Origin: JBEKEX01 sp050013615
GTDB taxonomy: Bacteria; Chloroflexota; Anaerolineae; Anaerolineales; Anaerolineaceae
Reading direction: 5' to 3'
Assembly (NCBI GenBank): GCA_050013615.1
Contig: JBEKEX010000134.1
Span: forward strand, 1 to 18,270
Length of the DNA stretch: 18,270 bases
A model generated the notes under the pieces. It did no database searches. It saw nothing but the letters and a program-made list of their open reading frames with translations, and had not been told where the DNA came from. The position numbers and the translations under genes were made by a program. Shown one piece after another: positions 8,577 through 15,687 of the stretch; the stretch's first letter is position 1, and every line of letters starts with the position of its first letter.

Positions 8577-8584
8577 AATTGAAG

Positions 8585-10597
8585 ATGGTGGAAATAACTC
8601 CAACGGTCACGTTCGGCGTCGCCTATTACCCGGAACAATGGGACCGAGCATTTTGGGAATCGGATGCCAAACGTATGGCGGAGATGGGCATCAAGGCTGT
8701 GCGGATGATGGAATTTGCCTGGTCGGTGATCGAACCCAAAGAGGGGAAGTATGATTTCTCATGCTTCGATACGATGATCGATATTCTGAGCCGGCAAGGG
8801 ATCAAAACTGTCTTGGGCACGCCGACAGCGGGTATTCCCGCATGGCTGTTCGAGAAGGACCCCACACTGCGCCAGGTGCATCCCAACGGAATTGTGAAGG
8901 ATTTCGGCACCCGCCACGTTGCCTGCTACAACAATGCTGCTTACCTTAAAGCCAGCGAGAAAATCGTTGAAGCCATTGCGCGCCATTTTGGCAAGAACAA
9001 GGATGTCATTGGCTGGCAATTGGACAACGAGATCGGCCACGAAGGGACGGACAAATGCGTTTGCGAAAACTGCCAGAAAGAATGGCACCGGTGGCTGAAG
9101 AAGCATTATAAAGACATCGATACTTTGAACAAGACCTGGGGTACGGTGTTTTGGGGCACGCACTATTCGAATTTCCGCCAGGTGCCGGCGCCGCGCAAGC
9201 AAATCCAAACTATCCAGAACCCCGGATTGCAGCTCGATTACGACCGTTTCTGCTCGGATTCAGCGACGCAGTTCATCGAGATGCAGGTGAAGATGCTCAG
9301 GAAGCACATCAGTCCACAACAATGGCTCAGCACGAACGTGTATCTGACGCCCCATTCATCGATCATCGATATGGAAGAGATCATGAGCCACCTGGACGTC
9401 TCCGGAACCGGGAATTATCCGGTCTGGGGCGATGCGGATGAGCCGGTGCCTTATTTCTTCATGTCGTATTACCTGAGCTATGTGCGTGGGCTGAAAAAAA
9501 GCGGCAATTTCACCGTATTCGAGCAGTTTTCAGGGTTCCAGGGCCATCAATGCTTGGGTTATCTTCCCCCTGCCAGGCAAATCGTTTCCTGGACCAACCA
9601 GGCCATTGCGCTGGGAGCGGATAAGATATTCTATTTCCGCTGGCGCAATGTGCCATATGGGCAGGAGCAGCTTTGTTATGCTCTGCATGATTATGACAAT
9701 TTGCCAACCGTCCAATCCAAGGCATTGGCCGAGAACATCCGCGACCGGCAAAAAGATTATGAGTTATTTGCCAGTCAACCATATGAGGCTGAAGCCTGCC
9801 TGGTTTATGACAAAGATAATTCCAGGATCATCAAGAGCCAATATCTGACCAAAGGGCTGAACGTCACGCCTAATGAATACATGCAGATCGGCTACGATTA
9901 TGAGCTGGCACGCCATTTTGCGCCTTACGTCATTTTCAATATCAATACCGATGTGAAGAGTGCCCAGGGAGTAGAGTTGGCGCAGTACAAGATGATCAGC
10001 CTGCCTTTATACCAGATGGCAGATGTCGATTTTGTGAAGCGGTTAAGCGAGTGGGTCAAGCGCGGCGGTCATCTCATTTTAGGCTGGCGCAGTGGTACGC
10101 GCGATGAAAAGAATTGGACCGTCCCAATGACTCTGCCCGGGCTTTTTACCGAGATGGCCGGCGTACAGGTGCGGCAATTCGAGTCGCTGAACAATCAGAA
10201 AACAAAGTTCAAAGTAGGCTGGCTTCCAATCCGGTTCAATGCCGAAAATTGGGCAGACATCCTCGAATTGGGCACCGCCAGGGCACTGGCATGGTACGTG
10301 GATGGCAAGAAGTTTTACAATGGGTCAGCCTGCGCCTCGGTGAATGATTATGGCTTGGGGAAGGTCTATTACATCGGAACTTCGTTGAGCCCGGAAGCGA
10401 TATTCATTCTGTACCGCAAGATCTTTAAGGATGCGGGGTTGAAGGCGCGCTTCTTCGGCAACGGCGTCGAAGTGGTCAAACGGCACACAGCCGATGGCGG
10501 GGCGATGGATGTGGTTCTAAACCACACATCCAAGGCCCATCGCGTCCTGGGGAAATCGGTCGAACCTTATGGTATGATGGTCGTTAAAATGGAATAA
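8585..10597 (+). CDS. Beta-galactosidase, glycoside hydrolase family 42
   Basis: A 670-residue GH42 enzyme, the usual length for the family. GH42 enzymes remove terminal beta-galactosyl units, often from oligosaccharides or arabinogalactan fragments. The opening FGVAYYPEQW is the family's N-terminal barrel motif. The acid/base is Glu149 in WQLDNEIG. The nucleophile is Glu313 in VFEQFSGFQG. Cys114, Cys158, Cys160 and Cys163 match the four-Cys zinc site present in many GH42 enzymes. A trimerisation-type domain and a small beta domain follow after about residue 400. No signal peptide is visible, so it is probably cytoplasmic and acts on imported oligosaccharides. It has its own promoter, and the SCP2-like gene follows 10 bases downstream. 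The specific substrate cannot be read from sequence. Confidence 0.93.
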   Translation: MVEITPTVTFGVAYYPEQWDRAFWESDAKRMAEMGIKAVRMMEFAWSVIEPKEGKYDFSCFDTMIDILSRQGIKTVLGTPTAGIPAWLFEKDPTLRQVHPNGIVKDFGTRHVACYNNAAYLKASEKIVEAIARHFGKNKDVIGWQLDNEIGHEGTDKCVCENCQKEWHRWLKKHYKDIDTLNKTWGTVFWGTHYSNFRQVPAPRKQIQTIQNPGLQLDYDRFCSDSATQFIEMQVKMLRKHISPQQWLSTNVYLTPHSSIIDMEEIMSHLDVSGTGNYPVWGDADEPVPYFFMSYYLSYVRGLKKSGNFTVFEQFSGFQGHQCLGYLPPARQIVSWTNQAIALGADKIFYFRWRNVPYGQEQLCYALHDYDNLPTVQSKALAENIRDRQKDYELFASQPYEAEACLVYDKDNSRIIKSQYLTKGLNVTPNEYMQIGYDYELARHFAPYVIFNINTDVKSAQGVELAQYKMISLPLYQMADVDFVKRLSEWVKRGGHLILGWRSGTRDEKNWTVPMTLPGLFTEMAGVQVRQFESLNNQKTKFKVGWLPIRFNAENWADILELGTARALAWYVDGKKFYNGSACASVNDYGLGKVYYIGTSLSPEAIFILYRKIFKDAGLKARFFGNGVEVVKRHTADGGAMDVVLNHTSKAHRVLGKSVEPYGMMVVKME

Positions 10598-10601
10598 GGA
10601 G
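10596..10601 (+). promoter_or_regulatory. Ribosome binding site deciding the SCP2-like gene start
   Basis: AAGGAG overlaps the GH42 stop codon and directly touches the ATG at 10602, but lies 6 bases before the in-frame ATG at 10608, so the latter is chosen. Confidence 0.75.
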
Positions 10602-10607
10602 ATGAGC

Positions 10608-10952
10608 ATGTCTGAGATGACCATCCAAAAATTGATGGATTTGTTGCCCAAAGCGTTTCTGCCTGAGAAAGCCGCTGGCGTGAGTGCAACCATCGTGTTC
10701 GATTTGACCGGAGAAAAAGGCGGCAAGTGGGGTGTCACCATCAAAGATCAGACTTGCACGGTGATCCCAGGGCCGCTGGAGAATCCCAGGCTGACACTTA
10801 CCGCAGATGCACAAGATGTGCTCGATATTTTTACCGGCAAACTCGATGCGATGAAGGCTTTAATGATGGGTAAATTGCACATGCTGGGGGACATGGGGCT
10901 GGCGATGAAATTGATGGGCTTTTTCAGCCTTTCCCCCGATTTGTTGAACTAA
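10608..10952 (+). CDS. SCP2 sterol-binding-domain-like protein
   Basis: A 114-residue single-domain protein resembling the SCP-2 sterol-transfer family: an N-terminal helix (MTIQKLMDLLPKAF), a beta sheet with GVSATIVFDLTGEKGGKWGVTI, then LTADAQDVLDIFTGKLDAMKALMMGKL, the family's typical C-terminal portion. Such domains bind lipids or other hydrophobic ligands, and the bacterial single-domain forms have no settled role. The protein is rich in Met near its C-terminus. It is 10 bases after the GH42 gene and shares its SD with that gene's stop, so the two are co-transcribed. Why a lipid-binding domain travels with a galactosidase is not evident. A bidirectional terminator follows at once. Confidence 0.82.
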   Translation: MSEMTIQKLMDLLPKAFLPEKAAGVSATIVFDLTGEKGGKWGVTIKDQTCTVIPGPLENPRLTLTADAQDVLDIFTGKLDAMKALMMGKLHMLGDMGLAMKLMGFFSLSPDLLN

Positions 10953-10990
10953 AAAAAGTGCCGGGTTTCTCAATAAGAAACCCGGTTTTT
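10950..10990. terminator. Bidirectional intrinsic terminator
   Basis: A 10-bp perfect stem, CCGGGTTTCT (10961-10970) and AGAAACCCGG (10976-10985), with a 5-base loop, has TTTTT on its right and a run of A (10950-10957) on its left. It can end both the rightward GH42-SCP2 unit and the leftward sufR-sufT unit. Confidence 0.92.
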
Positions 10991-10994
10991 GACT

Positions 10995-11345
10995 CTAGTA
11001 CATTCCCCAATTTGGGGCTGAGCCTTCTTCCATCATCGAAAAATCCCAAGGTTCCATGCCGAGATCGATGAACACCGGTTGTTTTACTGCCTCTTCGGCT
11101 TTTTGGTGTATCTCTTCAATTAACTCGGAGCCGTACGGACAGAAGGGAGTGGTGAGGATCATTTTGACAATAATGCGCTCAGGTTCGACCGTTACATCGC
11201 GTATAAGGCCCAATTGATTGACATTGAACCCCAGCTCCGGGTCATAAACTTCCGACCAGGCCGTGCGCAGGTTTTCACATAGAACCGGGTTGGTTTCCTC
11301 GGCCGACCAAACCAGTTTTTTGGCGGCGGGTTGTTGCTCGGTCAT
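10995..11345 (-). CDS. sufT: SufT/MIP18-family (DUF59) Fe-S assembly factor
   Basis: A 116-residue DUF59 domain protein. The family includes SufT, PaaD and eukaryotic MIP18 and helps mature iron-sulfur proteins. Visible hallmarks are the VYDPELGFNVNQLGLI segment (DPEL, then LGL), the LTTPFCPYG segment with its conserved Cys, and a C-terminal EPWDFSMM resembling the usual PxWxxxxM ending. Its ATG overlaps the sufR stop by four bases (ATGA), so it is translationally coupled to sufR. The position opposite the suf operon supports an Fe-S role. The name sufT is by domain and context; biochemical function is inferred. Confidence 0.86.
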   Translation of the reverse strand: MTEQQPAAKKLVWSAEETNPVLCENLRTAWSEVYDPELGFNVNQLGLIRDVTVEPERIIVKMILTTPFCPYGSELIEEIHQKAEEAVKQPVFIDLGMEPWDFSMMEEGSAPNWGMY

Positions 11346-11974
11346 GATGACTTCTCCTCAACCGGGAGGTCTGGGACGACGTACGTGCAGCGGTTATCGC
11401 CGCGCAGCACGCATTGGATCTTCTCGGCCGGTATGGCTAGTACGGTGGAAATGAGCGTTTGGTCGATGGAGCAGACCTCCGGGTGTGTTTGCCCAACATG
11501 GTAGTATGGGCAAGTGATTTCATGGATATGGTATTGGTTACCTTGTTTTTCCCAACGGATCGAAAAACCTTCCTCAGTCAATAAATCTTTGATGAGCTCC
11601 AATCGCTGCTCGGTGTTCATCGACTTGACTTTAGGAGCATACTCCGCAGCCATTTCTGTGGCCATTTGGGTAAAAAGATTGTTGACCTGGGCATCTGGCA
11701 TGGTTTCTTTAAGTTGGTCGATCAATCGGTTCGTCAGACGCAGATAACGGGTGGGGAAGCGTTCCAATCCCTTTTCTGATAAAGAATAGACCAGCCGCGG
11801 CCTGCCGACGCCGTGACGTTCCTCTTCTGCAACCAGCAGCCCATCTGCCTGCAAACTGCCGAGATGGTGGCGTACCGAGATCGCATTGATATTCACCGCT
11901 TCGGCCAGTTCACTGATAGTGCAGTGGGGATGATTAAGGAGCATTTGTAAAATTTTGTCTCTTGTGCTTGACAT
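11342..11974 (-). CDS. sufR: SufR-like Fe-S-sensing transcriptional repressor
   Basis: A 210-residue winged-helix regulator divergent from the suf operon. Residues about 18-46 (TISELAEAVNINAISVRHHL) form a DeoR/ArsR-type helix-turn-helix. GRPRLVYSLSEKG (57-69) is the wing seen in SufR. The C-terminal domain carries Cys155, Cys168, Cys188 and Cys196, the arrangement expected for binding an Fe-S cluster. SufR proteins repress suf genes when their cluster is intact and release DNA when it is lost under iron or oxidative stress. The ATG at 11974 has only a weak SD (AAAGAG). A promoter with TTGACA and TATACT lies just upstream. Autoregulation through the shared intergenic region is likely but inferred. 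Confidence 0.9.
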   Translation of the reverse strand: MSSTRDKILQMLLNHPHCTISELAEAVNINAISVRHHLGSLQADGLLVAEEERHGVGRPRLVYSLSEKGLERFPTRYLRLTNRLIDQLKETMPDAQVNNLFTQMATEMAAEYAPKVKSMNTEQRLELIKDLLTEEGFSIRWEKQGNQYHIHEITCPYYHVGQTHPEVCSIDQTLISTVLAIPAEKIQCVLRGDNRCTYVVPDLPVEEKSS

Positions 11975-12019
11975 ACCAACTCTTTTTGTACGAACTCATC
12001 ATTAAGCTATGACTTCATG

Positions 12020-12049
12020 AGTATAGCATAGAGGAATTAAATTTGTCAA
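12020..12049 (-). promoter_or_regulatory. Promoter of sufR-sufT
   Basis: On the reverse strand, TTGACA (12049-12044), an 18-base spacer and TATACT (12025-12020) lead to a start of transcription about 38 bases before the sufR ATG. The -10 is preceded by TGC, an extended -10. Confidence 0.78.
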
Positions 12050-12156
12050 TATACTAGATTATTATCGTAAATATTCTAAAACTCGACCAGACGGCTTTAT
12101 AAGAATAATATAGATAATTATATTAAATATTGACCTATGACAAAGGGTATGCTATA
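12022..12156. promoter_or_regulatory. Candidate SufR operator words, inverted pair over both promoters
   Basis: TATAGCATA at 12022-12030 recurs as its reverse complement TATGCTATA at 12148-12156. Each copy covers the -10 region of its own promoter. TTTGTCA at 12042-12048 likewise recurs inverted at 12138-12144. The shared words in mirror arrangement suggest that one regulator binds both promoters. The cyanobacterial SufR motif CAAC-N6-GTTG was not found. Confidence 0.4.
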
Positions 12157-12158
12157 AT
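12130..12158 (+). promoter_or_regulatory. Promoter of the suf operon
   Basis: TTGACC (12130-12135), a 17-base spacer and a perfect TATAAT (12153-12158) preceded by TGC form a near-consensus sigma70-type promoter. The region upstream (12050-12129) is very AT-rich and could act as an UP element. Confidence 0.85.
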
Positions 12159-12191
12159 TCCTCCAACGCAAAGTCCAGGAGTGAATGTTTT

Positions 12192-12962
12192 ATGTCAGAA
12201 TTAATCATCAAAAACCTGCATGTTTCCATTGAAGGAAAAGAGATCCTGAAAGGACTCAACCTGACCATCCCTCAAGGAGAAGTGCATGCCATCATGGGCC
12301 CGAACGGTACGGGCAAATCTACATTAGCCTACACATTGATGGGGCATCCGTCTTATCAAGTGACCGAAGGCACGGTGACGTATAAGGGGCAGGATATTCT
12401 TAGCCTCCATGCTGACGAGCGCTCTCGGCTGGGCATTTTTTTGGCTTTTCAGTACCCGGTATCCATTCAGGGTGTCACAGTGGCCAATTTCCTGCGCACT
12501 GCCGTCAATGCACGGCGACGCGCCGCCAATTCACAAGATAAGGGCATTCCTGTCCCGGAATTCCGTAAAACGATTATGGAAAAGATGGATTATCTAAAGA
12601 TGGATCCTTCTTTTGCCGGGCGGTATTTGAACGACGGTTTTTCGGGAGGCGAGAAGAAACGGGCCGAGATTTTGCAGATGGCCGTCTTGAAGCCCGAAAT
12701 TGCAATCCTGGACGAGACGGATTCCGGATTGGACATCGATGCACTCAAAGTGGTATCCGAAGGCGTCAATGCACTGCGCGGCCCAGACCTGGGAGTGATG
12801 ATCATCACACACTACCAGCGGATCTTGAACTACGTCAAGCCGGATGTGGTGCACGTGATGATGGATGGGCGTGTGGTCGAATCGGGCGGCCCGGAGCTTG
12901 CGCTAACCCTGGAAGAGCATGGCTACGAGTGGGTGCGGGAAAAGCAGAACGGCGTCGATTAA
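12192..12962 (+). CDS. sufC: Fe-S cluster assembly ATPase SufC
   Basis: SufC is the cytoplasmic ABC-type ATPase that drives the SufBCD scaffold. The 256-residue length fits. Walker A is GPNGTGKST (36-44). The Q-loop region is FLAFQYPVSIQGV. The signature is FSGGEKKRAEIL (150-161), with the SufC-specific GGEKKR. Walker B with the catalytic Glu is ILDETDSGLD (172-181), and the switch His is in IITHYQRIL. AGGAG ends 10 bases before the ATG. It is the first gene of the rightward suf operon and is followed by a hairpin and sufB. Confidence 0.96.
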   Translation: MSELIIKNLHVSIEGKEILKGLNLTIPQGEVHAIMGPNGTGKSTLAYTLMGHPSYQVTEGTVTYKGQDILSLHADERSRLGIFLAFQYPVSIQGVTVANFLRTAVNARRRAANSQDKGIPVPEFRKTIMEKMDYLKMDPSFAGRYLNDGFSGGEKKRAEILQMAVLKPEIAILDETDSGLDIDALKVVSEGVNALRGPDLGVMIITHYQRILNYVKPDVVHVMMDGRVVESGGPELALTLEEHGYEWVREKQNGVD

Positions 12963-12970
12963 CTTTTTAT

Positions 12971-12990
12971 CCAGGTATTTTATTACCTGG
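12971..12990. repeat. Small hairpin abutting the sufB ribosome binding site
   Basis: CCAGGTA (12971-12977) and TACCTGG (12984-12990) form a perfect 7-bp inverted repeat with a 6-base loop, directly before the sufB SD GGAGG (12991-12995). ACCT in the right arm could alternatively pair with AGGT of the SD, which would allow a small translational switch; that is speculative. Confidence 0.5.
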
Positions 12991-13004
12991 GGAGGTTCCT
13001 TATT

Positions 13005-14209
13005 ATGGGTGAAACCAAGAATGCTGAGTTTATTGATAATCTAGGCGCATATAAGTACGGTTTTAAAGACCCGGAAACGTTCGTTTTCAAGTCGGAGAAG
13101 GGTCTCAGCCGTCATGTGGTCGAACAGATCTCTGCCATGAAGGGTGAGCCGGCGTGGATGTTGGAATATCGGTTAAAAGCTTTTGCCCATTTCCAGCAAC
13201 GACCAATCCCCACCTGGGGGGCAGACCTTTCAGGCCTCGATCTGGATGATATTTACTATTACGTTAGGCCCATGGAAGCCCAGGGTCGATCCTGGAACGA
13301 TCTTCCTGCGACCATAAAGAATACTTTTGATAAATTGGGTATCCCGGAAGCCGAGCAGAAATTCCTGGCGGGTGTGGGTGCGCAATATGAATCCGAAATG
13401 GTGTACCACAGCATCCAGGAACATCTGGAAAAGCAGGGTGTCATCTTCTTGAGCATCGAGGATGGGCTGCGGAAACACCCCGACCTGTTCAAGGAGCATT
13501 TTGGCACCGTTATTCCCATCGAGGACAACAAGTTTGCGGCATTGAACAGCGCCGTGTGGTCGGGCGGTTCGTTCGTCTATGTACCAAAGGGCGTCAAAGT
13601 CGACCTGCCGTTGCAGGCTTATTTTCGTCTGAATGTGGCCAATATCGGCCAATTCGAACGCTCGTTGATCATTGTCGATGAGGGAGCCCAGGTGCATTAC
13701 GTGGAAGGCTGTACAGCCCCGCAATACACCACGAACTCATTCCACAGCGGCGTCATCGAGATCGTGGTTAAAAAGGGCGCCAGGATGATACGGGCGGCAA
13801 GATCATCCATTTTGCGCCGCACACCAGCAGCAAGATCACGTCGAAATCGATCAGCAAAGCCGGCGGGCGGACTTCATTCCGCGGACTGTTGAAAGTCTAT
13901 TCAGGCGCGGAGGATGTGAAATCCAATACGGTCTGCGACGCTCTACTTCTGGACCCGCAATCGCGGTCGGATACTTATCCAACGATCGAGATCGATGAGC
14001 AAGATGTGAACATCGGCCACGAGGCCTCGGTATCCAAAGTTGGCGAAGAGCAACTTTTCTATCTGATGAGCCGCGGCCTGAGCCAGGAAGAGGCAACCAC
14101 GATGGTGGTCTCCGGTTTTATCGAGCCCCTGGTCAAGGAATTGCCGATGGAATATGCGGTGGAAATGAACCGCTTGATCCAATTGCAGATGTCGGGCTCC
14201 GTTGGGTGA
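13005..14209 (+). pseudogene. sufB: SufB, internally deleted and frameshifted
   Basis: SufB is the scaffold subunit of SufBCD. The first frame (13005 to about 13781, 259 codons) is clearly SufB up to EIVVKKGA. The homology then continues one frame back from 13781 (QDDTGGKIIHFAPHTSSK and on) to the stop at 14209, about 142 codons. Between these halves intact SufB proteins have about 70 residues (the QNW, NLVTKR, GSK and AGKGQH segments) that are absent here. The original frame runs on as arginine-rich nonsense to a stop at 13890-13892. The retained C-terminal half keeps the conserved Cys in NTVCDALLL and the GHEASVSKVGEEQLFYLMSR region. GGAGG lies 9 bases before the ATG. The lost part belongs to the beta-helix core, so even a shifted product should be impaired. 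A real deletion and an assembly error cannot be told apart here. Confidence 0.9.
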
Positions 14210-14251
14210 TCCGGCTTTGAAAACTGCATTTAGAATTTAGGATGAAGTTTC

Positions 14252-15616
14252 ATGACTATGAATGTAAAACCAAAGATCAGTATTAGCACCCATGCCAGCA
14301 ATGTTCAGGCCAAAACTGACCTGCCCTTTACGCAAGAGATGGTGCGCGTGGACGGAATAGGGCAGCGGCTTCGGACGTACCGATCGGAGGCTTGGGAAGC
14401 CTATAAAAAGTTGCCTTTGCCGGATACGAAGATGGAAGCCTGGCGGCGGACGGACATCCACAGCCTGGATCTTTCTGCATTCAAGCTGGCCAGCATGAAT
14501 GGCTCGAGTGAGCGAGTGGCTTTGCCAGAAGAGTTGCTAACACCACTGGCCGATGAGGCTCATGGCGGGCAGATTGTCCTTTCACCGGATGCGATCAGCC
14601 AAACGCTCGATGACGATCTGGCGAAACGCGGCGTGATCTTCACTGATCTGCGCAGTGCGGAAGCGCAGCATAAAGATGTGCTGGATAAGATCATCGGCAG
14701 CAGCATTTCTTACGATGAAGGAAAATTCGCCGCTTTGGCGGCCGCTTTATCGCAGAATGGCGTTTTCTTATACGTGCCCAAAGGTGTACGGGTGGACAAA
14801 CCCTTGCACAGCATCTTGTGGGGACCGGGGAAAAACCTGGCGTTCATCACTCACCTGGTTGTCTGGCTCGAAGAGGGCAGTGAGGTGACTTACATCTACG
14901 AAGATGCGTCTCCCACCGAAGCGGAAGGCCAATCCATGCATGCCGGTCTGGTCGAGGTCTTTGCAGGGCCGGAGTCCAAGCTGCGCTTCGTTGAGCTGCA
15001 AAACTGGGGTGAACACATGTGGAACTTCAGCCACGAACGGGTGAAGGTGGACAGAGACGCCACGGTGGAATGGATCTTTGCTTCCCTCGGTAGCCACCTC
15101 ACCAAGAACTTTCTGGATTTGGATTTAACCGGAAAAGGCAGCACCGGGCGCATGTCGGGCTTCTATTTCACGGACCACGATCAACATCTGGACCATGATA
15201 CCCAACAAAACCATTATGCGCCGAATACGACCAGCGACTTGTTATTCAAGGGCGCTTTGTTGGGTGAAAGCCGGTCGGTGTGGCAAGGCATGATCTACGT
15301 TGCGCCCGATGCTATGAAGACCGACGGCTATCAGGCCAATCGTAACTTGGTGTTGAGCCGCAAGGCAAGGGCTGATTCGATCCCGGGGTTGGAGATCCTG
15401 GCCAATGATGTGCGTTGTACCCACGGTGCGACGGTGGGAAAGATCGATCCGGACGAATCTTTCTATTTGCAGAGCCGGGGAATTCCGAAGCGTGATGCCG
15501 AGCAGTTGATCGTGGAAGGCTTTTTTGATCCCATCATGCAGCGCATCCCCTTTGCCGGTGTGCGGGCACGTTTTCAGGCAGCGATCCACGAGAAAATGGT
15601 CTCATATTTGGGGTGA
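14252..15616 (+). CDS. sufD: Fe-S cluster assembly protein SufD
   Basis: SufD partners SufB in the SufBC2D scaffold and helps acquire iron. The 454-residue length is normal. The N-terminal segment EAYKKLPLPDTKMEAWRRTD is typical of SufD. The beta-helix core includes FLYVPKGVRVDKPLHSI and WGEHMWNFSHERV. The C-terminal CTHGATVGKIDPDESFYLQS with the conserved His, and RGIPKRDAEQLIVEGFF, match the SufB/SufD family. AGGA at 14239-14242 lies 9 bases before the ATG at 14252; the in-frame ATG at 14258 is the alternative. It is intact, unlike the neighbouring sufB, and follows it after 42 bases. Confidence 0.95.
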   Translation: MTMNVKPKISISTHASNVQAKTDLPFTQEMVRVDGIGQRLRTYRSEAWEAYKKLPLPDTKMEAWRRTDIHSLDLSAFKLASMNGSSERVALPEELLTPLADEAHGGQIVLSPDAISQTLDDDLAKRGVIFTDLRSAEAQHKDVLDKIIGSSISYDEGKFAALAAALSQNGVFLYVPKGVRVDKPLHSILWGPGKNLAFITHLVVWLEEGSEVTYIYEDASPTEAEGQSMHAGLVEVFAGPESKLRFVELQNWGEHMWNFSHERVKVDRDATVEWIFASLGSHLTKNFLDLDLTGKGSTGRMSGFYFTDHDQHLDHDTQQNHYAPNTTSDLLFKGALLGESRSVWQGMIYVAPDAMKTDGYQANRNLVLSRKARADSIPGLEILANDVRCTHGATVGKIDPDESFYLQSRGIPKRDAEQLIVEGFFDPIMQRIPFAGVRARFQAAIHEKMVSYLG

Positions 15617-15642
15617 TTTTTGGTGGTATTTTTGCCAAGGCG

Positions 15643-15651
15643 TGCTAAAAT
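15643..15651 (+). promoter_or_regulatory. Possible internal extended -10 promoter
   Basis: TGC-TAAAAT (15643-15651) is an extended -10 in the 71-base gap between sufD and the next gene. No good -35 is seen at standard spacing. It could give separate expression of the 95-residue gene and sufS-sufU. Confidence 0.3.
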
Positions 15652-15687
15652 GTTTCGACTGAATATTATATTAACTGGAGTATCAGA

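Larger units (their letters stand above)
8276..8584. other. Divergent intergenic region between ROK kinase and GH42 genes
   Basis: This 309-base stretch contains no convincing gene. It holds the GH42 promoter at its right end and the kinase SD at its left end. A CCGTGG-CAC-CCACGG inverted repeat (8350-8364) and an 8-base palindrome TTCATGAA (8487-8494) are candidate operators. A TATAAT at 8438-8443, overlapping its own mirror image, could be the -10 of either strand, but I find no matching -35. The kinase promoter is therefore not located. Confidence 0.5.

Noticed and set aside
12030..12158. Cyanobacterial SufR box CAAC-N6-GTTG
   Set aside because: I looked in the sufR-sufC region and found no such palindrome.
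13889..14209. A separate small gene after the sufB frame
   Set aside because: Its sequence is the C-terminal part of SufB, and the same frame continues upstream to 13781 with SufB homology, so it is the second half of a broken gene.
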